Shown here one piece after another: positions 1-5,283 of a stretch of 6,216 nt of DNA. Source of the DNA: Ignavibacteria bacterium (GTDB lineage: Bacteria > Bacteroidota > Ignavibacteria > Ignavibacteriales > Melioribacteraceae). The position numbers and the translations under genes were made by a program. Where the stretch lies: positions 1 through 6,216 of the forward strand of contig DSBF01000369.1 of NCBI GenBank assembly GCA_011049495.1. Reading direction: 5' to 3'. Numbering within the stretch: position 1 is the stretch's first letter; each line of letters starts with the position of its first letter. A model generated the notes under the pieces. The model was not told where the DNA came from. It saw nothing but the letters and a program-made list of their open reading frames with translations, and did no database searches.

Positions 1-36
1 AACATTGAAGGTTGCTTGTTTTTAACCTTCAATGTT
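1..36. other. Perfect 13-bp hairpin 1 of the repeat element
   Basis: AACATTGAAGGTT (1-13) pairs perfectly with AACCTTCAATGTT (24-36) around a 10-base loop (14-23). The same hairpin recurs at 6117-6152. No T-run follows either strand's stem, so it does not look like an intrinsic terminator. Confidence 0.85.
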
Positions 37-58
37 GCATTAATAGGCTAAAATTAAG

Positions 59-96
59 TTACCTGAAAGGTCTGAAAACAGTAACCTTTAAGGTAA
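59..96. other. Hairpin 2 of the repeat element
   Basis: TTACCTGAAAGGT (59-71) pairs with ACCTTTAAGGTAA (84-96) at 12 of 13 positions, with one G-A mismatch. The stem continues with CTG (72-74) and CAG (79-81) closing an AAAA loop, leaving a two-base TA bulge. The same hairpin is at 6175-6212. Confidence 0.8.
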
Positions 97-123
97 TAAC
101 ACCTTTGCGTAAGGTGAGTTATT
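95..123. other. Hairpin 3 at the element's right end
   Basis: AATAAC (95-100) and ACCTT (101-105) pair with AAGGT (111-115) and GTTATT (118-123), with loop TGCGT and a two-base GA bulge. The right arm is also part of the terminal inverted repeat. In a full copy it could instead pair with the opposite end, giving a long closing stem over hairpins 1 and 2. The two folds are mutually exclusive. Confidence 0.7.
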
Positions 124-145
124 AATAATAAATGAGGGAAATTCG

Positions 146-580
146 ATGACTGATATCAACGAATTTATTATTGAAGAACCAAAAGAATTTTATGATGATA
201 AAAGAGATTTTACAACTCTTGAAGCTTGGCAAAAATGCCGGATCGTAAAATTATTCTTTTATAAGAAAATCTTACCGCATTTGCCTGAAGAAGAAAAATT
301 CAATTTGGCTATTCAAATAAGGAAAGCTGCTGTCAGTACAACTGCAAATATATCGGAAGGTTACGGAAAATATCATTATCGTGAAGGGATTCAATTTTAT
401 AGGATTTCAAGAGGTTCATTATACGAACTAAAGGATCATCTCCTAAGTTGTTACGATTTTGATTACATAGAAAATAATTTGAAAGATGAGGGATTAAACC
501 TGATTGAATCTGCTAAGGTTACATTAAACGGCTATATAAACTATGTTAAGAAAAAAGTTGACGTTAATAAAGGCAGATAA
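146..580 (+). CDS. Four-helix-bundle protein (23S rRNA intervening-sequence / S23 family)
   Basis: 144-residue soluble all-helical protein of the family first found encoded inside 23S rRNA intervening sequences (PF05635/TIGR02436 type); the Avd protein of diversity-generating retroelements has a related fold. Recognisable parts are TLEAWQKCR (24-32, helix 1), a helix ending in TTANISEGYGK (65-75), SRGSLYELKDHLL (88-100, helix 3) and a C-terminal basic helix ending KKKVDVNKGR. It is slightly longer than typical because of an acidic N-terminal extension of about 20 residues. The start is supported by GAGGG at 134-138 with a 7-base gap. The family's function is unknown; basic nucleic-acid-binding behaviour is suspected from the related Avd proteins. 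The gene starts 18 bases from the end of the repeat element. No 23S rRNA or reverse transcriptase is nearby. Family call is confident, role is not. Confidence 0.9.
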   Translation: MTDINEFIIEEPKEFYDDKRDFTTLEAWQKCRIVKLFFYKKILPHLPEEEKFNLAIQIRKAAVSTTANISEGYGKYHYREGIQFYRISRGSLYELKDHLLSCYDFDYIENNLKDEGLNLIESAKVTLNGYINYVKKKVDVNKGR

Positions 581-581
581 T

Positions 582-713
582 AGAGGTATAAAAAGGGTGG
601 AATAGAGTAATATGGAGATAAAGTTATTGGTGATAAAGGTATAAGGTATAAGGGGTGAGGATAACTTTTATACCCTATACCCCCCTATACCCATTTACCC
701 ATATACCTTTAAC
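582..713. repeat. GGTATA / TATACC repeat cluster between convergent genes
   Basis: The space between the two convergent genes is filled with short GGTATA-like units followed by TATACCC-like units. GGTATA occurs at 638 and 645 and a related unit at 585; TATACC-type units occur at 669-691 and 702-707. AAAGGTATA (635-643) pairs perfectly with TATACCTTT (702-710), and GGTATAA (645-651) with TTATACC (668-674), so the region can fold as an imperfect stem. Strand composition flips from G-rich to C-rich near 660. It might help end transcription from both sides, but there is no classic GC stem with a T-run. No gene is visible. Confidence 0.6.
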
Positions 714-724
714 CCACAAATATC

Positions 725-1549
725 CTACACCCCGAACCAGCGTAAGAACGGCAATGCATCGGCAAGAAGCCAGAATATTAAACTTACACCGAGCCATAAA
801 CCGAAAACCATCCCGAAATATTTTCCATAACTTTCCGACTTAAACATCTTTGCAAATCCAACAGCAACAACGGCATAAAACCAAATTGAAAAAATATCAA
901 GTTTAGCTAAAGCCCAACTGGCGAAGGTTGTTTTGTCACTGTCTAATATTGCAGCAGCACTTGTCCCTTGAATAAACCTCTCAAGTACAAAAGCGAGTAT
1001 GACCATAACAATAACTTGAATCACAATAATGTAATGTGGAAGTCCGTAAGCCGCCATTGCCCCTTTGTAATCACCTTCACCTTTTAAACCAAACTTTGTA
1101 ACCGCAAAGAAAACCCCCGAGACAATGAAGAACATAACAAAAGTAAAAATCAAAATTCCGAGAGTTGAAAAAATTAATTGAGTGCCTCCTTGCTGGTCCA
1201 TAAAATCACGCGTTTGCTGAAGCTGCTGTTCTTTTTGAGCTTCGGTCATCTGTCCCTTTTCAACCATTTCATCAAATCTTTCTTCAACAGCCTGCATCTG
1301 CTTTTCCATAATCGAGTATTTGATTGTAGGGTTGCTCATCATTACATAATTTGAGATTATGGAAACAATTATTACAACTAAGATGGGAATAAGCCAATCG
1401 GTAGTTTTTGTACCAACTTTTGAAATACGTTTAAAAGTACTTCCGGGTTCGGCAAAAACACCTACAAGCTTATCGGTATGATTCAATTCAAAATCCTCTT
1501 CCGATGATTCTACTTCGGATTTTACTTTCTGGTCTTTCAATTCATCCAT
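725..1549 (-). CDS. YIP1-family integral membrane protein
   Basis: 274-residue polytopic membrane protein. A charged, acidic N-terminal tail (1-25) leads to VGVFAEPGSTFKRI (29-42), the amphipathic stretch with a proline that typically opens bacterial YIP1 (PF04893) proteins. Predicted membrane spans lie near residues 52-70, 125-151, 171-189, 216-233 and 243-262. Between spans 1 and 2 is a hydrophilic Glu/Gln-rich, probably helical segment (about 78-120). YAV and GxxxG-like small-residue patterns in the last spans also fit the family. The start is supported by GGAGGGG at 1558-1552 just upstream. The molecular function of bacterial YIP1 proteins is unknown; no catalytic residues are visible. 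It stands alone, with 165 bases separating it from the next minus-strand gene. It could be co-transcribed with that gene. Confidence 0.85.
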   Translation of the reverse strand: MDELKDQKVKSEVESSEEDFELNHTDKLVGVFAEPGSTFKRISKVGTKTTDWLIPILVVIIVSIISNYVMMSNPTIKYSIMEKQMQAVEERFDEMVEKGQMTEAQKEQQLQQTRDFMDQQGGTQLIFSTLGILIFTFVMFFIVSGVFFAVTKFGLKGEGDYKGAMAAYGLPHYIIVIQVIVMVILAFVLERFIQGTSAAAILDSDKTTFASWALAKLDIFSIWFYAVVAVGFAKMFKSESYGKYFGMVFGLWLGVSLIFWLLADALPFLRWFGV

Positions 1550-1714
1550 TGCCCCTCCAAATGATTAATTAAATGAGATGCCTGTGTTAAATTACTAATT
1601 TTCAATTAAGCAGTGCAAGAACTCTTTTTAGTCGGACAAACTTTTTGTTATTCTGATTTCTTTGTGGTGAAATGTATTTTATATTTACACTGCACACCCT
1701 ATTTTATTCAAAGA

Positions 1715-2050
1715 TCACTTCATTTTAAAAGAAACGATACCGATGATTCCTCTAGCTATAGATGCGATAACAAGGAATACGTAAAACCAATTAGCATCGG
1801 GAAATTTAAAGTATGTTACCGTCATTACTGCCCCGATAAAAATTCCTTCATAACTACTGATTTTGTAACTCAAATAAATTTCACGTTCATCAAAATCTTT
1901 TTTCATCGTAAGAGCCATTCCTATAAAAAACAAAACAATTCCAATTAAGCCAAAATCACCAAAAAAGTAAAATAGTACAGCGAGCAATAACCGGTACAAA
2001 GTTCGATAAAATGAAACGCACGTAAATTTCCTCTTAGTGTCATTTTTCAT
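1715..2050 (-). CDS. Small membrane protein, partner of XRE-type regulator
   Basis: 111-residue hydrophobic protein. A basic N-terminus (MKNDTKRK) precedes one long or two short membrane spans at about 17-48, a short charged segment with the motif DEREI (54-58), then spans at about 68-82 and 88-106. Small membrane proteins with a DERE-type motif next to a short XRE regulator are common in bacteria and archaea (DUF2178-like); I assign this only tentatively. The ATG overlaps the last 11 bases of the regulator gene. An in-frame TAG lies three codons upstream, so this is the first possible ATG. GAGGAG sits only one base before it, so translational coupling to the regulator is likely. No enzymatic motif is seen; function is unknown. 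Confidence 0.75.
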   Translation of the reverse strand: MKNDTKRKFTCVSFYRTLYRLLLAVLFYFFGDFGLIGIVLFFIGMALTMKKDFDEREIYLSYKISSYEGIFIGAVMTVTYFKFPDANWFYVFLVIASIARGIIGIVSFKMK

Positions 2051-2243
2051 TCTCCTCTAATTGAAAAATATCTTCGATGCTGCATCCGAAAACTTTTGAC
2101 ATTTTTAAGGCGAGTCTAACGGAAGGATTAAATTTTCCATTTTCAATTGCGTTGATAGTTTGGCGAGAAACATCTACAAGTTTCGCCAAATCATCTTGAG
2201 AAATGTTTTTTTCCGCTCGTAGTATTTTTATTCTATTTTTCAT
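2040..2243 (-). CDS. Short XRE-family helix-turn-helix transcriptional regulator
   Basis: 67-residue protein that is almost entirely one Cro/C1-type DNA-binding domain. ISQDDLAKLVDVSRQTINAIENGK (14-37) holds the helix-turn-helix, with recognition-helix residues SRQTIN (26-31) and the typical IENGK turn. It continues with SVRLALKMSKVFGCSIEDIF (41-60), as in YozG-like minimal regulators. It binds DNA in the cytoplasm, presumably as a dimer. It overlaps the following membrane-protein gene, so the two form one operon. A perfect 13-bp inverted repeat just upstream overlaps its likely promoter, which suggests autorepression. There is no clear Shine-Dalgarno before the ATG; the predicted leader is only about 18 bases. 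The signal sensed is unknown. Confidence 0.92.
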   Translation of the reverse strand: MKNRIKILRAEKNISQDDLAKLVDVSRQTINAIENGKFNPSVRLALKMSKVFGCSIEDIFQLEENEK

Positions 2244-2262
2244 TAAATAAGCAATTATTCAC

Positions 2263-2294
2263 GACAAAATGTAAAGTATTATTTACATTTTGTC
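2263..2294. promoter_or_regulatory. Perfect 13-bp inverted repeat, likely operator of the XRE regulator
   Basis: GACAAAATGTAAA (2263-2275) and TTTACATTTTGTC (2282-2294) are exact reverse complements separated by six bases. The 32-bp palindrome lies 20 bases upstream of the regulator's ATG, in the intergenic region shared with the divergent tnaA. Its symmetry and position suit a dimeric helix-turn-helix repressor. As no T-run follows and it lies upstream of genes on both sides, a terminator is unlikely. Binding is inferred. Confidence 0.7.
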
Positions 2295-2296
2295 AA
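2268..2296 (-). promoter_or_regulatory. Putative promoter of the regulator/membrane-protein operon
   Basis: On the minus strand TTGACA (2296-2291, a perfect -35 box) is followed after 17 bases by TACATT (2273-2268, 4 of 6 to TATAAT). Transcription would begin near 2261, leaving a leader of about 18 bases. Both boxes lie inside or at the edge of the palindrome, so a bound repressor would block polymerase. The -10 match is moderate, and promoters in Bacteroidota-like lineages can differ from the sigma-70 consensus. Confidence 0.45.
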
Positions 2297-2387
2297 GTAT
2301 AAATTACGGTTTTTGTTGATTTCGTGAAAATTCGATTTATTTGCCTCTTTTTCACTATTGAGGTAAGTTTCTGTACAAAAATTTTAT

Positions 2388-2391
2388 GGAG
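2388..2391 (+). promoter_or_regulatory. Ribosome binding site of tnaA
   Basis: GGAG lies five bases before the ATG at 2397 and supports that start. A chance ATG at 2386 overlapping this site would encode only three residues. Confidence 0.6.
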
Positions 2392-2396
2392 TTTTA

Positions 2397-3773
2397 ATGA
2401 AAACTATAATTGAGCCTTTCAAAATCAAATCAGTTGAACCAATTAGATTTACCACAAAAGAAGAACGAATAAAAATATTAGAAGAAGCCGGGTACAATCC
2501 TTTCTTAATTCATGCTGATGATGTATTGATTGATTTACTAACCGACAGCGGAACTTCGGCAATGAGTTCCAAACAGTGGGCTGGAATAATGGATGGCGAT
2601 GAAGCTTACGCCGGTTCAAAAAGCTTTTTCAGGTTTGAAGCAGCAGTAAGAAAAATTACCGGGGATAAATTTATTATTCCAACACATCAAGGAAGAGCAG
2701 CCGAAAAAATATTGTTTTCTATTCTTGGCGGACCCGGCAAGTATATTCCAAACAATACACATTTCGATACAACCAGAGCAAACATTGAATTTAGCGGTGC
2801 AGATGCTGTTGATCTTCTTTGTGAAGTCGGTAAGCATCCTGATCAAAGAGCAGATTTTAAAGGCGACATGGATGTTGAGAAACTTGAAAGTTTCATTAAA
2901 GAAACCGGAGTTGAAAATATTCCGCTTGTAATGTTGACAGTAACAAATAACTCAGGCGGCGGACAACCTGTATCAATGCAGAATGTGAAAGATGTTAGTA
3001 CAGTTTGTAAAAAATATAATATCCCTCTTTTCTTCGATGCATGCCGTTTTGCGGAAAATGCATACTTTATTAAAAAGAGAGAAAAAGGTTATGAGAATAA
3101 ATCAGTTTTAGAAATCTGTCAAGAAATGTTTTCTTACGGTGACGGCGCAACAATGAGTGCAAAGAAAGATGCTCTTGTTAATATCGGCGGGTTCCTTTCT
3201 CTCAACGATGAAGAACTTGCTATGAAATGCCGTAATCTTTTAATTGTTACCGAAGGATTTCCAACATACGGCGGATTAGCCGGTAGAGATTTGGAAGCAG
3301 TAGCTCAAGGGTTAGAAGAAGTAGTTGATGAACATTATTTACAGTATCGAATTAGAAGTACGGAATATCTCGGCGAAAAAGTTGTTGCAGCCGGTGTTCC
3401 GATTATCGAACCGCCGGGCGGACATGCAATTTATATAGATGCGAAAAGATTTTTGCCGAATATTTCTCCAAATCAATATCCTGGGCAATCAATCGTTTGT
3501 GAACTTTATATTGAAGGCGGAGTTCGTGCGGTAGAAATAGGTAGCGTTATGTTTGGTAAATATGATAAGAAAACCGGAGAATTGATTTCACCGCCGATGG
3601 AACTGGTAAGATTGGCAATCCCAAGAAGAGTTTATACTCAAAGCCATATTGATTTTGTAGCTGAAGTTGTGATTGAAGTATTCAAAAACAGGGATAAACT
3701 AAAAGGTTATGAAATAACATACGAAGCGCCGATGCTTCGACATTTTACAGCTAAATTTAAACCGGTAAATTAA
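2397..3773 (+). CDS. tnaA: Tryptophanase (tryptophan indole-lyase)
   Basis: 458-residue cytoplasmic PLP enzyme of the beta-eliminating lyase family, splitting L-tryptophan into indole, pyruvate and ammonia. Family marks: DLLTDSGT (46-53), GDEAYAGS (67-74), PTHQGR (95-100), NNSGGGQPVS (184-193), FFDACRFAENAYFIK (212-226), cofactor lysine K257 in MSAKKD, EGFPTYGGLAGRD (286-298) and PRRVYT (409-414). Two positions separate it from tyrosine phenol-lyase, which has T124 and R381. Here they are D124 and I381, as in tryptophanase, and the C-terminal LRHFTAKF keeps the tryptophanase histidine (H449). Length is between E. coli TnaA (471) and Citrobacter tyrosine phenol-lyase (456). No tnaC-like leader with a tryptophan codon is upstream, and no tnaB permease follows, so E. 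coli-type attenuation is not supported. It appears to be monocistronic, followed by a dispersed repeat. Confidence 0.95.
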   Translation: MKTIIEPFKIKSVEPIRFTTKEERIKILEEAGYNPFLIHADDVLIDLLTDSGTSAMSSKQWAGIMDGDEAYAGSKSFFRFEAAVRKITGDKFIIPTHQGRAAEKILFSILGGPGKYIPNNTHFDTTRANIEFSGADAVDLLCEVGKHPDQRADFKGDMDVEKLESFIKETGVENIPLVMLTVTNNSGGGQPVSMQNVKDVSTVCKKYNIPLFFDACRFAENAYFIKKREKGYENKSVLEICQEMFSYGDGATMSAKKDALVNIGGFLSLNDEELAMKCRNLLIVTEGFPTYGGLAGRDLEAVAQGLEEVVDEHYLQYRIRSTEYLGEKVVAAGVPIIEPPGGHAIYIDAKRFLPNISPNQYPGQSIVCELYIEGGVRAVEIGSVMFGKYDKKTGELISPPMELVRLAIPRRVYTQSHIDFVAEVVIEVFKNRDKLKGYEITYEAPMLRHFTAKFKPVN

Positions 3774-3780
3774 ACTACAT

Positions 3781-3890
3781 GGTTCTCTGAGGTACTCTGC
3801 GACCTCTTGGCAAACCCACCACTTTGTGGGTGACCAAAAAGCATTTACACAAAGAACCGCGGAGATAACACGGAGAGCCACAGAGAAAGA
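3781..3890. repeat. Imperfectly palindromic CTCT/AGAG dispersed intergenic repeat
   Basis: The left half has CTCT units at 3785, 3795 and 3804. The right half has AAAGA, GGAGA, GGAGA and AGAGA at 3851, 3861, 3872 and 3882, so the halves are roughly inverted copies. Units recur every 9-11 bases. In the centre ACCCAC (3814-3819) pairs with GTGGGT (3826-3831), framed by TTGG (3807-3810) and CCAA (3834-3837). From general knowledge, 'CACAGAG...CACGGAG' intergenic repeats of this style are scattered in many environmental bacterial genomes. It fills most of the gap between tnaA and the DUF4905 gene and runs almost into that gene's start. There is no T-run for an intrinsic terminator. Confidence 0.6.
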
Positions 3891-3897
3891 ATAAAAG

Positions 3898-4713
3898 ATG
3901 AAATTTGAAAGACACATAGAATACAAACCGAACAAGCAAATCTGGCGGATATTAATTACCGATGATGAAAATGTTGTAATCGAAAAGCGAGATACATCGG
4001 ATAAGCAAGTTTACTTTGATAATTTTGATCTTGTATCAAAAGAAAAAATATTCACGGATTTACAGCTTGAAGAAAAATTCTGGATTGGAATTGAAAAAAT
4101 TTATAAAGGAATAATTTTCTTCCATAAATATTCCAAACCGGATATGCCGGGACACAAAGAAGTAATTGCATATAGTATCAAATCAAAAGACATTCTTTGG
4201 CGTAACGAGGAGTATTCATACCTATTTATTTACGACAATAAAGTTTATTGTTTCAAACAGCAGTTTGAAGGAAGAACCTTCTATACATTGAATTATAAGA
4301 CCGGCGAGTTAATAGATGATTTAGGAAATAACGCGGAAAGAGTCAATACTATTTATGATCAGTCGCGAGAAGAGGAAAAATATAATGATTACATTTTCCC
4401 GGAGACTAGTCAACCAGAAAACGAAAAGGGTGCCGGAATTATAAAAGAGCTTAAATCAAACCTTGAAATTCTCGATGAAGTTGAATATACTGTTTTTAGA
4501 AATGTTCTTTTTGCGAGTTACCATTCAAAAGTATTCGATAATAGTATGGTAAATAAATTTACTGCTATTGATTCTCAAAACGGGAAAGAATTATTAAATC
4601 TAACTCTTACTCCCAACACCGAATCTTTTATGACCGATTCCTTTTTTGTATATAAAGACTTCCTCTTTTTATTGAAAGGAAAAGAAGAATTAGATATATA
4701 TAAAATCAAATAA
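3898..4713 (+). CDS. DUF4905 family protein
   Basis: 271-residue protein without signal peptide or membrane span. I recognise the DUF4905 (PF16248) pattern: an early IWR (15-17), a strand-rich segment LEEKFWIGIEKIYKGIIFFHKYSKP split as LEEKFWIGIEKIYK (57-70) and GIIFFHKYSKP (71-81), then MPGHKEVIAYSIKSKDILW (83-101). Repeated short strands such as AYSIKSKDILW, TLNYKTGELIDD and AIDSQNGKELL look like beta-propeller blades, where a value name is followed by 'xxGxxLW'. Length fits the family (about 270-280). Function is unknown. The gene lies six bases upstream of amrA, so they are probably one transcript. The start is the first plausible ATG and has only a weak GAGAAAG-like site, contributed by the preceding repeat. 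Confidence 0.85.
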   Translation: MKFERHIEYKPNKQIWRILITDDENVVIEKRDTSDKQVYFDNFDLVSKEKIFTDLQLEEKFWIGIEKIYKGIIFFHKYSKPDMPGHKEVIAYSIKSKDILWRNEEYSYLFIYDNKVYCFKQQFEGRTFYTLNYKTGELIDDLGNNAERVNTIYDQSREEEKYNDYIFPETSQPENEKGAGIIKELKSNLEILDEVEYTVFRNVLFASYHSKVFDNSMVNKFTAIDSQNGKELLNLTLTPNTESFMTDSFFVYKDFLFLLKGKEELDIYKIK

Positions 4714-4719
4714 GCAAAA

Positions 4720-5283
4720 ATGGAATTCTCACTCGAAGAAAAAAAAATATTAATCCAGTTAGCAAGAGCAAGCATCGAAGAAAAACTTTTTGATATTGAA
4801 AAGGTTGTTGAATTCAACATTGCGAAATATCCGAACTTAAAATCAAAATGCGGAGTATTCGTAACATTAACAATGAACGGCGAACTCCGGGGATGTATCG
4901 GATATATAACCTCGGATGATCCTTTATATCAAACCATACAGGTAGCCGCCGAGCATGCTGCGTTTGAAGATCCGAGATTTTATCCTTTAACTGAAGAGGA
5001 ATACGAGAATATTGAAATAGAAATATCAGTGTTATCAGAAGCATTCCCTATGAAAAGTTACGATAAAATTGAACTCGGTAAACACGGATTAATTTTGGAA
5101 GAAAGCGGAAGACGTGGCTTACTTCTACCACAGGTACCTATTGAACACGGTATGGATAAAGAACAATTTTTAAATGCGATATGTAGGAAAACAGGAGTCC
5201 CCCAAGATTTATGGCGGAAAAGGTTGTTAAATATTTCTTTATTTACGGCTTTAGTCTTTAGTGAAAAAGATTTGGAGGAATGA
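4720..5283 (+). CDS. amrA: AMMECR1-domain protein, AmmeMemoRadiSam system protein A
   Basis: 187-residue cytoplasmic protein matching the AMMECR1 domain (PF01871). The family's invariant LRGCIG is at 56-61, following FVTLTMNGE. AFEDPRFYPLTEEE (81-94), EIEISVLSE (99-107), KHGLILEESGRRGLLLPQV (121-139) and LWRKRL (164-169) complete the usual order. Full length for a bacterial member. The biochemical activity is not established; the strong conservation of the LRGCIG loop with its cysteine suggests a binding or catalytic site. It starts six bases after the DUF4905 gene without a good Shine-Dalgarno, and its TGA overlaps the start of amrB, so translational coupling with both neighbours is likely. 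In many bacteria and archaea it is encoded with MEMO1 and a radical SAM enzyme. Confidence 0.93.
   Translation: MEFSLEEKKILIQLARASIEEKLFDIEKVVEFNIAKYPNLKSKCGVFVTLTMNGELRGCIGYITSDDPLYQTIQVAAEHAAFEDPRFYPLTEEEYENIEIEISVLSEAFPMKSYDKIELGKHGLILEESGRRGLLLPQVPIEHGMDKEQFLNAICRKTGVPQDLWRKRLLNISLFTALVFSEKDLEE
5274..5278 (+). promoter_or_regulatory. Ribosome binding site deciding the amrB start
   Basis: GGAGG lies inside the last codons of amrA. It is one base from the ATG at 5280 but four bases from the next in-frame ATG at 5283, so the second methionine is the more plausible initiator. Confidence 0.6.

Larger units (their letters stand above)
1..127. repeat. Partial copy of palindromic MITE-like element (right end)
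   Basis: Bases 1-100 are identical to 6117-6216. After the shared part, this copy ends in TGCGTAAGGTGAGT (106-119) plus TATTAATA (120-127), the exact reverse complement of the left end of the other copy (6093-6114). A complete element would be about 151 bp with 22-bp terminal inverted repeats. It encodes no protein and folds into three hairpins (1-36, 59-96, 95-123), each with an AAGGT/ACCTT pairing in its stem. TATTAATA is self-complementary, so it could be inverted repeat or target duplication. Short size, inverted ends and absence of coding potential fit a MITE or similar non-autonomous element. I cannot assign it to an insertion-sequence family. Confidence 0.8.

Noticed and set aside
36..54. 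Sigma-70 promoter inside the repeat element (TAAAAT at 49-54)
   Set aside because: No acceptable -35 box lies 16-18 bases upstream; TTGCAT is much too close.
146..580. Diversity-generating retroelement or 23S rRNA intervening sequence
   Set aside because: Only the four-helix-bundle protein is present. No reverse transcriptase, template/variable repeat pair or rRNA flanks are seen.
655..843. 62-residue plus-strand reading frame
   Set aside because: It lies over the repeat cluster and antisense to the YIP1 C-terminus; the Pro/Thr/Tyr-rich translation comes from the TATACCC repeats.
1613..1948. 111-residue plus-strand reading frame
   Set aside because: Mostly antisense to the small membrane-protein gene, which has a hydrophobic pattern, DEREI motif and coupling to the regulator. 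The plus-strand translation has no family features.
2386..2397. Three-codon upstream ORF (MEF) overlapping the tnaA start
   Set aside because: No tryptophan codon and no ribosome binding site of its own; it exists because the GGAG site follows AT.
2616..2931. Two short frames inside tnaA (76 and 68 residues)
   Set aside because: Shadows of the tnaA coding frame, whose conservation across this span is clear.
3807..3837. Intrinsic terminator after tnaA
   Set aside because: The stem is present, but an A-run rather than a T-run follows on the plus strand, so Rho-independent termination is not supported.
3699..3935. 78-residue minus-strand frame over the tnaA end and repeat
   Set aside because: Antisense to tnaA and the dispersed repeat, with no recognisable features.
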